DNA of 64,000 nt from Talinum fruticosum (lineage: Eukaryota; Streptophyta; Magnoliopsida; Caryophyllales; Talinaceae). Below, one piece after another: positions 57,062 through 64,000 of the stretch (within the stretch, counting starts at the first letter, position 1; each line of letters starts with the position of its first letter). The notes below the pieces were generated by a model. It had not been told where the DNA came from. It searched no databases and saw only the letters and a program-made list of their open reading frames with translations. The stretch is from assembly GCA_021018815.1 (NCBI GenBank), contig JAITYX010000010.1:2542001-2606000 (forward strand), in the 5' to 3' direction. The position numbers were made by a program, and so were the translations under genes.

Positions 57062-58163
57062 TGATGTATAGTGGGGGTGAAAAGCAAAAGGAAAGACAAA
57101 CCGCAAAAAAGAGGTTCCGGGCGGAATGGGGTCTGCAGGCGCGGTCTTGGGAGAATGGGGAAATGAGGTGGAAAATGGTGGAGTTTTCAAACGAAATTTG
57201 GTAGGGGAACTCTTGAGTGAGTTAGGAAGAGCTGGTCAAAATTGAGGAAGGTTTCAGGGGCTGCAACACCTTGAACGATTGACGAAAGTCTGTCTGTCCG
57301 AGCCGTCGTCCAAAATGAGTCCCTTTGTTTGTTTTGATGCGGGGGATGGAATAATGCTTGGATGGAGCTGAAATTTGGGGGAGGGGTAACTAGACACGTC
57401 TAGTAACAAGTGGGTGAAATTTGGAATGGAGGAGGTTCGTATTTTGGGAGATATGAAATTTTGAACACGAGTAACCGAGATAGGCTAAGTTCTCTAAGGA
57501 TACGTAAATCACCACCTTGGGAAAACTTAGGGCACCTAAAATCTAACCAGATACGTAAACACCACTAGCTAGATTAAAGGACTCAAAGATCACCACCAAG
57601 TTGCCAAACTTGGATAAAGCATTTGAGGATTTAAAAGGGGTAAGAGCAATCCAGCTCAAGGTTCATTCAATATTCAAAGATGATTTGTACATGGCCGGAT
57701 ACAAGCTATTTGTAATGCTCAATTAACAATAACATAATCAAAGGAAAAAATAAGATCAAAGGCCTAGATCATGCTACCCCTTCTCCAAGTTAAAATGAGT
57801 GGCCGGATGTGAATAGTAAATCTTGGCCAAGCATTCTTCACCCCCTTGTGCAAGCCATCTCCTCATTGGTCCAACAAGCAAGATTCCCACCACTAAGAGT
57901 AGTGCTTGAAGATTCTTCTAGAATTCTTCCTTTGTTGCTCCATTTTGGTTAAGGCCTCTTTGGATGGGATTTTTGGACTGCCCTTGATTAATAAACTTCA
58001 ACCTTTATTTATGTACCTCATGACATAAAATGGTAACACCTCACGCCTCAATATCCCGGACTTCCCTTGCACCATGTGGACCAAAACGGAAGTTTTAGGT
58101 GACCATTCTTAATACTTGCCTATACTCGGTTTTCCTTGAAGCATAGCTAGTAGCTCTCCATCA
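57062..58163 (-). repeat. 5' LTR of A-outer
   Basis: Minus-strand ends TGATGGAGAGC and CACTATACATCA. Partner of 44599-45705 with close match along the length. The third stem-loop (CCAAGTT/AACTTGG, about 57597) is preserved; the first two are worn. Confidence 0.92.
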
Positions 58164-58366
58164 GTCGGACTCGGATTATAAGCAAAATGGACATCAAAAT
58201 TCTGAGGTCATCTCTAGATAAATGGAGAATCTCATAAATGTTTTCGAAAACTCGTCTTCTCTCTCTCTTTCTCTCGTCACGCAAACAAGCAAGCAGAAAC
58301 TAACCGTCGGAAGAAAGCCATTGGAGAAACTGGTCATTACTGCACCGAGAGACTCTACGGTCCGAT
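58164..58366 (+). other. Sirevirus-2 post-pol spacer, right part
   Basis: Matches the minus-strand spacer of Sirevirus-1 at 12000-12210 (GTCGGACTCGG, AAATGGACATCAAA, CT-rich patch, AACCATTGGAGA-like word). Cut at 58367 by an LTR start. Confidence 0.8.
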
Positions 58367-59655
58367 TGATGGAGAGTGGGCAGCCTTCTGTTTTGAGCTG
58401 TGTGACATTAATGGAAAGTGGCCAGCCATGGGTAAAAAGACGTAAAATGTTCAGCTCAACGTGCATGCAAAACAACCGGGAATGCTTGTATTTTTCAAGC
58501 ACATAATGTCGTTTGAGCCGGAGGTTAATCATTGATTACTTGTTCATAAATAAATCAAGGTGTTAAGGAAGATAGTTGAGGAATCAAGCTCACCAAATTT
58601 CCATGGTTAAGCAAGGGAAGATCGGCCAAGTACAAATCAAGCAATGTTACAAGTATTATTATCTTAAGAGCTTTGAACATAAATAAATTCATGTCATGAT
58701 GGGTCGGTCCAAGGGAGGGCCAAAAGGGCTTATGGTCATGCATCACATGGAGCTGCCAAGAACACCAAGCTAGAAGCATTCTAGAAGACACTACCACTAG
58801 TGGAAGGTGGTTAGAAAAGAGCTTGGAGAAGGGGCAACAAATCTTGGCCACATGTTCCCTATCAAACAATACTTGGCTAGAAATTCTTCAAGCTTAACTT
58901 GGGGAGGAGGAAAGCATCTAATTAGTTGGCATTTTTGTTTTGCTTTATTTCATATTTTTCAGCTTGGATTCGGTTATGTAATTGCTCATATGAAGCATTA
59001 TATATTCAAGCACCTATGCGCCATTAGTAAGACACCTTTGATGAAATATATGAGTTTATACTCGAGCTGGATTTGCTCACCCTTCGGAACTCTCATTGCT
59101 GTATCCTAGTGTGGCAGCTAGGTGGTGTCCTATGAGTCCTTCCAATCTCCCGGTGGTGTTGCTGTATCCGGACAGATTGAAGGTGCCCCTCGGTTCTTAC
59201 TCGGTGGTGTTTTCTCGTATCCGAGCTAGGACCTTGGTATTATCCCCTCACTTCATCAATTCATATCTCACAATCTACCTAGCCATTTCATTCCAAATTT
59301 TAACCACAATCCTTCCTGTCCATCTACTTCCATTCCACCAATTTTCAGCTCCATCCAAGAGCACCTCCATCCTCCACACCAAAATCAAACAAAGGGTGTC
59401 CGTCCGTACAGCCAGCCGGTTACCTCAGCTTCAGGCTATCTGTTCAGGGAGTTCCCCTTATCCAAATTCAACGAAACTTGGTCACGATCATCATCTACCA
59501 GTTACCATCCTTCCCACCAAATTTCAGCCAAGACCAAGCACTTTTGCCCCTCCATTTCCCCAATCTTCCAAGATTGCGCAAACAGGCTGCATTCCGCCCG
59601 GTTGTGCTTCTTGCGGTTTGCTATCCATTTTCTTTGCTTCCGCCACTACACATCA
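58367..59655 (+). mobile_element. A'-type LTR without target duplication
   Basis: Starts TGATGGAGAGTGG, ends CCACTACACATCA. The body matches the A' LTR at 46214-47478. A second LTR-start-like word (TTAATGGAAAGTGGCCAGCC) occurs at 58408. Left flank CCGAT is Sirevirus spacer, right flank GCTCC is gypsy B LTR. The flanks do not match, so the LTR is probably a recombinant. Confidence 0.8.
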
Positions 59656-60016
59656 GCTCCTCACCCCCAAAATTCTTGATTGCTTATCTTAGTTTCGCAA
59701 GCAAAGTGGTGACCTCTCAAGTCCTTCGAGCAAGCTGGTGGTGTTTCTTATCCGGCCCATACCTCGGTGCCTCAAGTAGTCAATGGTGGTGATTTCTTAT
59801 CCATTGAAGACTTCATTTCTATCCTATTGTGTTCTTCGTTTTGTACCCATTCTTGGTGCTGATTTTGCTTGACATCTCTGCACCCATCCTAGTGTTTTCT
59901 CATTGGTTGGGGAAAAACTCACAACCCTCTCTTTCCCCTCTTTTCCCTACCTCCAAACACCAACCCAGCTTAGCTCATTTCTGGCCAAAATACCCCTACC
60001 GTGCAAAGATACATCA
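59656..60016 (+). repeat. Right end of a gypsy B LTR
   Basis: Matches 39953-40294 and 43720-44073 (TCACCCCCAAAATTCTTGAT onward) and ends GCAAAGATACATCA. The left two thirds of this LTR are missing. Contains the TCAATGG/CCATTGA stem-loop at 59780-59807. Confidence 0.85.
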
Positions 60017-60387
60017 CTCTGAAAGGAGGTTTAGCCACCAAGAAGGCCAAAACCAAATCCACTCGATCTAAGGCTGCACCAAGCAAAGGCAAAGAGCATG
60101 CCTAAGAAGATCAAAAACACTTTGTCGCCCAACACTTCATTCTACATGACAAGTTCTTTCCTAAAACCTCTTTCTCCTCGGTTAAACCAAATTCTCAAAA
60201 CTCGTGTGTGCACCTATCTTTGCTTCTTTGAGTATATTTACCCGGACCTTGTGTCCGAGTTCTATACAAACATGTCGGTCGGCTATAACATCATTTCTTC
60301 CGTCGTTCAAGGTAAGACAGCTTAAAATTAATATCTCTTTACTTCACGGACTTTTCCAAGTAAAGTCTCTCTTTCTCAACTCCAATC
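60017..60387 (+). pseudogene. Sirevirus-2 ORF3 fragment
   Basis: LKGGLATKKAKTKSTRSKAA starts a basic stretch; further on FFEYIYPDLVSEFYTNM (60220-60270) matches the Sirevirus-1 ORF3, as do INISLLHGLF and FLNSN just before gypsy C2. The N-terminus is lost to the LTR patch at its left. Frame changes and stops are present. Same caution on function as for the ORF3 at 10247-11659. Confidence 0.75.
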
Positions 60388-61404
60388 TGATGGGGAGGAC
60401 ACCACAAACCCAGCCCCAACTAATACCGAGAGCCGGCTAGAACCGATTGTTTACAATGGAGCCCTCGAAACCATTGTTGGGTCTTCATTGATAACATAGG
60501 CATCAAAGGAGTTTTGGCCACACTCGAAATACTTGCCTGTCTCCTCGGACAGGAGTAAGGGAGTCGACAAGTCAAAAGTACTCGGAGGAAAATAAGACAA
60601 GAGATCTTTTTCGAGTCCTCGGTTTCGAGCTCGAAATCAAATGATCTTTTCGAGTCCGCAGCTTCGAGCTTAGACCAGATTGTAGATATACTCAAATCTA
60701 CTTGATCATCATCTAGGCGTCTTCAGCAGAGCCGGAAAGGGAAAGTTAAGGATCGAAAGCAAAAGAATTTGGTGACAACAATTGTAGCTGTCACCGGACT
60801 CGGAACCATACTACTTTGTACTACCGATTCTGTGGTCCCCCTCCTTTTCTACTCGTCCTTTTTTGCTGTATTTATTTACCTTTTGTCCTTTTATTTTGCT
60901 GAAAACATCACAACCATTGATTGTAAAAGGGATTTATAACCCTTAGATTAGAGTGATGTAACCTAGCTAAGAGGCCTATAAATATACATGGGTTCTCTCT
61001 TTGTAAAGGATGATGATTTTGATATTGGCTATATGCTAAGTAAAGTTGAGCCGTGCTCCTTTCAACCCTAAAATTCTCTTTTGCTTGTCTAATTAGTGGC
61101 ATAATTAGGTTGTGTTCGAAGAGTCCGATTATACTTAATGTGGTGATAGCTGTATCACTAAGTGTGGTTAGTGCTCTAGTTTTATCCTTGGTTGTCATAT
61201 CTCGTATCCTTGGATAGTTCTAGTTTATCTTGTTCTTGTCCTATCACTGCTGGTCACCTTGCTAATCATCTCCTCACGAGTGATTAGCTTAGTCCTTGTT
61301 GTTTACTTTCCATTGGTCATTTCGAAGTCCATTCCGAGCCTCTCGAATTGCACTTGGCGCACTCTGTTTGTAGGATCGGTGTAGCCTTGCGTTTTGGCAC
61401 ATCA
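60388..61404 (+). repeat. 5' LTR of gypsy C2
   Basis: Starts TGATGGGGAGGACACC, ends TTGGCACATCA. TATAAATATA at 60977-60986. Confidence 0.92.
60977..60986 (+). promoter_or_regulatory. TATA box, C2 5' LTR
   Basis: TATAAATATA followed by CATGGG, as in both C1 LTRs. Confidence 0.72.
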
Positions 61405-61408
61405 GCTT

Positions 61409-61420
61409 TGGTATCGGAGC
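61409..61420 (+). promoter_or_regulatory. Primer-binding site of gypsy C2
   Basis: TGGTATCGGAGC; differs from the initiator-Met site by one base (A to G). Confidence 0.88.
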
Positions 61421-61512
61421 TTTGAAGCCTTTCCTAGGCTGAGCTTCCTTAACCCCAAACACAACCGTTTTTGCCCCAAACACATCAGTCCACAAAGAAC
61501 CCATAAACCAGA

Positions 61513-62640
61513 ATGAGTGGAAGCATGACATCGGAGGAACGTTTTGATATGCTCATGAACAACTATGATGAGATGCATGCCCGGAACATATATCCGATAA
61601 AGCAACTTGGAGATATGATGAAGAAGAAGAGGCATGAGTTAGAAGAGTCACCACCCAGCTCACCACCTCATACCCACTCACATGGGGATGATGATGGGGA
61701 GAGCAATCCCTTTGCTTCTTCCAGAGTGAGCGTGAGAAAAGAAGAGGAAGAAGAGGGAGAAGGGATCAATCACCTCGACCCAACTCGGATTTCAAAGTTG
61801 AAATCCCGGAGTTTAAAGGTCGCCTTAACCCGGATGAGTTTCTAGAATGGTTGCAAACAGTTGAAAGAATCTTTGACTACAAAGAGGTGAAAGATGAAAA
61901 GAAGGTAAAGCTTGTTGCTATCAAGCTTAAAGGGTTTGCCTCAACCTGGTGGGCAAATCTGAGAAGAAGCATGCCGTTCGGAGGAAACCTAAGATCAAAA
62001 GTTGGGAGAAGATGAGGTCCAAACCGAAAGCCCGGTTTCTACCCCCAACATACATCCAAGACAACTATTCTAAGTTGCACAACCTACAACAAGGTCTCGA
62101 TGAGTGTAGAGGAGTATACCCTAGAGTTCGAAAGGCTAATGATTAAATGCGATCTTCAGGAGTCGAAGATCAAACCATAGTCAGTATCTTGGATGACTTG
62201 ACCCAAGGTATGCTAATGTTGTTGAGCTACAAGCAGTACTCAACCTTTGATGAGGTGTGTCTTCCGGCACATAAGGTGGAGCAACGAAAAGAAGGTCGAA
62301 GCTTCAAGAAAGAAGTCTCTAGGACTCAACCACCAAAGCCAACTCGGTTTGGCAAGGGTTATTCTAACCCTCTGTTTCGACCTAAGTCTCGCTACCCCGA
62401 AACTCGGTTCCGAGTCTAAGCACCCTACTATTCGGACTCGGACTCGGAACAAACCTCATGCTCGGTCGGAGCCGCAAGTGTTTTAAGTGTCAAGGATTTG
62501 GACACTTTGTTTCGAGTGCCCAAATCGAAGGGTCGTCACTATTACGAGAGTGATGAACCCATATGGGATGAGTATGAGCCAAAAGGAGAGCTACGCCTTG
62601 CTGAGGGCATAGAATAGATTGTTGAAGAGGCCGATGAAGG
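61513..62640 (+). pseudogene. Gypsy C2 gag
   Basis: MSGSMTSEERFDMLMNNYDE at 61513, then SPPSSPPHTHSHGDDDGESN and an Arg/Glu patch. Capsid pieces follow in changing frames (FKGRLNPDEFLEWLQTVERI near 61810; LVAIKLKGFASTWWANL near 61915). The zinc knuckle CFKCQGFGHFVS (62475) shifts frame before its last Cys at the same base as in C1. The downstream acidic linker matches C1. Confidence 0.86.
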
Positions 62641-63170
62641 AGAACTACTTGTGATTGTGAGAGCCTTGAGTGGATATAAGGATCCAAGTGAGGCTCGGAG
62701 GGAGAATATATTCCACATAAGGGGAACTATTAAAGGGAAAGTTTGTTCAATCATTATCGATGGAGGAAGTTGCACCAACGTTGCTTCTATAAGCATGGTA
62801 AAGAAGCTTCGATTACAAACCGAGTTACACCCTCACCCCTACAACATACAATGGCTGAGTCAAGGTAAGGGCCTTAGAGTTAATTCTCATTGCCTAATAT
62901 CTTTCAATATTGGGAAGTTTTATGTTGATGATATATGGTGTGATGTTATACCTATGGATACATGTCACTTACTCGTTGGGTAGACCTTGGTTATTTGATC
63001 GTAGAGTTATGCATGATGGGTTCAAAAACACATACACCTTCACCCGTAATGGCAAGAAAATAACCTTAGCCCCACTTGACCCTTCACAACCGCCTAAAGC
63101 CAAGCCCCTCGGACACCCAACCCATCCGAGTTACTTCGACCCTAAGGGAAGCCTATCTAGAGTCTATGCA
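62641..63170 (+). pseudogene. Gypsy C2 protease region
   Basis: GKVCSIIIDGGSCTNVASIS (62735-62800) keeps D-G-G. VNSHCLISFNIGKFYVDDIW follows in frame, which C1 has lost to a shift. An extra C at 62973 (ACTCGTT against ACTGTT in C1) breaks the frame within LLLGRPWLFD. Confidence 0.87.
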
Positions 63171-64000
63171 TCATGAACTCGGACCCATGAGAGAATTGAT
63201 TCTTTTGAGTCGAGACAATTCCGAGTCCTTAGAACTCAAACACCCACTAGCCAAAACACTTATTACCCAAGACATCCATGTTTTTCCCGATGAGATACCT
63301 CTTGGCCTACCCCCAAACGAGATATCCAACGACCACATTGACCTTATCCCGGGATCTATATTGCCAAACAAACCAGCCTACGGAATGAACCCTAAAGACA
63401 CCTCGAAGTGCAGAGGCAAGTTGCGGAGTTGGTGTCTAAAGGTCCGGTGAGACCGAGTAAGAGTCCTTGCGCTGTGCCAGCCTTGTTGGTACCTAAAAAG
63501 GATGGTTCTATGAGGATGTGTATAGATAGTCGTGCCATTAACAAGATCACCATCAAGTATAGGCATCCTATACCACGACTTGAAGATATGTTAGATGAGC
63601 TACATGGTTCTAAGGTCTTCTCTAAGATTGACCTCGAAGTGGATATTATCAAATCGGAATCGAGAGAAGGAGATGAATGGAAAACCGCTTTTAAGACCAA
63701 AGGAGGTTTATACGAGTGGCTTGTTATGCCTTTTGGTCTTACCAATGCTCCAAGCACGTTGATGCGACTCATGAATCAGATTTTTAGACCATTCATCGGG
63801 AAATTCGTTGTCGTCTATTTTTATGACATTCTCGATCTACAGATCGGAATGAGAGGGAACATTCTAACCACCTCGGACATATTGTCCAACTGCTAGAGAG
63901 AAAGAAATTGTACGGGAACCTGAAGAAATGCTCATTCTTTAGCTCGAAATCGTATTTCCGGGTTATGTTGTTTCAACCGAGGGAGTAAAGGTAGATGAGA
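63171..64000 (+). pseudogene. Gypsy C2 reverse transcriptase, cut by window end
   Basis: Frame 63408-63896: [40 protein letters not shown] (frame slips over the usual LRSGYYQI), [18 protein letters not shown], and VVYFYDI near 63815. The catalytic YFDD has become YFYD, one base change that would inactivate the enzyme. The frame is lost again soon after. Confidence 0.9.

Larger units (their letters stand above)
44599..58163 (-). mobile_element. Gypsy A-outer: full-length Ty3/gypsy with two nested insertions
   Basis: LTRs 44599-45705 (3') and 57062-58163 (5'). Flanks GTTAG and GTCGG differ only by both bases of a CG, and Sirevirus-1 has GTCGG at this place, so a decayed 5-bp duplication is likely. 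Gag is split by A-inner (50546-56213) and integrase by the solo LTR (46214-47478). Without these it is 6.6 kb with complete gypsy domain order. Later decay includes frame changes and stops. Confidence 0.92.
25730..64000 (+). mobile_element. Sirevirus-2: Ty1/copia element split by nested insertions
   Basis: Its own segments are 25730-27807, 29042-29607, 36149-39262, 44074-44598, 58164-58366 and 60017-60387. They follow one another as LTR, gag, protease, integrase, RT, RNase H, spacer and ORF3. Each break between segments is an LTR element or LTR patch, four of them with matching or near-matching target duplications. The 3' end is beyond the window. Compared with Sirevirus-1 the sequence is more mutated. 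Confidence 0.88.
60388..64000 (+). mobile_element. Gypsy C2: Ty3/gypsy element, runs off the window
   Basis: 5' LTR 60388-61404, primer site, gag, protease and RT are in the same order as C1, with close similarity to it. The left flank is CAATC, inside Sirevirus-2 ORF3. RNase H, integrase and 3' LTR lie beyond 64000. Confidence 0.92.

Overview
This is repeat DNA from a flowering-plant nuclear genome. Almost every base falls in an LTR retrotransposon or its remains, nested in one another. No intact host gene, rRNA, tRNA or CRISPR array is visible. The organism call rests on the lineages present: Sirevirus-like Ty1/copia elements with an extra ORF downstream of pol, Tat/Ogre-like Ty3/gypsy leaders with tRNA-Arg-type primer sites, and chromovirus-like Ty3/gypsy elements with initiator-Met primer sites. 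All coding regions carry stops, frameshifts, deletions or insertions, so they are listed as pseudogenes.

Left part (1-25729). The backbone is a Tat/Ogre-like gypsy element in broken, rearranged copies. Copies in opposite orientation meet near 3956 (head-to-head LTR ends) and at 22486-22511 (a 10-bp palindrome at an inverted junction). From 22.5 to 25.7 kb the leader, a ~48-bp minisatellite and a gag block are tandemly repeated with a period of about 1.64 kb. Into this backbone went a solo Sirevirus LTR (990-2548, TSD ACCTA) and a full-length minus-strand Sirevirus (6552-20495, two LTRs of 1532 bp, TSD ACCTT). The full-length element carries a foldback DNA element (8560-10038) and a solo gypsy LTR in gag (16989-18686, TSD AGTGG).

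Right part (25730-64000). A plus-strand Sirevirus starts at 25730 and is split by at least six events. These are a solo LTR in gag (27808-29041, TSD CTACT); complete gypsy C1 in gag (29608-36148); gypsy B in RNase H (39263-44073, TSD TCCTG); gypsy A-outer in the spacer after pol (44599-58163); a chimeric LTR patch (58367-60016); and gypsy C2 in ORF3 (60388 to beyond the window). A-outer itself holds gypsy A-inner in gag (50546-56213, TSD TCTTT) and a solo LTR in integrase (46214-47478, TSD CAAAA).

The most striking unexplained signal is a set of short stem-loops in the transcribed leader of gypsy LTR families A, A', B and C and the LTR in Sirevirus-1 gag. The loop, about TGGTG-N6/7-TAT, is conserved while the stems differ between copies and remain complementary. 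A second general signal is that many 1-base differences between copies fall at CTG/CCG (CHG) trinucleotides and look like CTCG, which may be a sequencing artefact; single-base frameshifts here should be read with that in mind.
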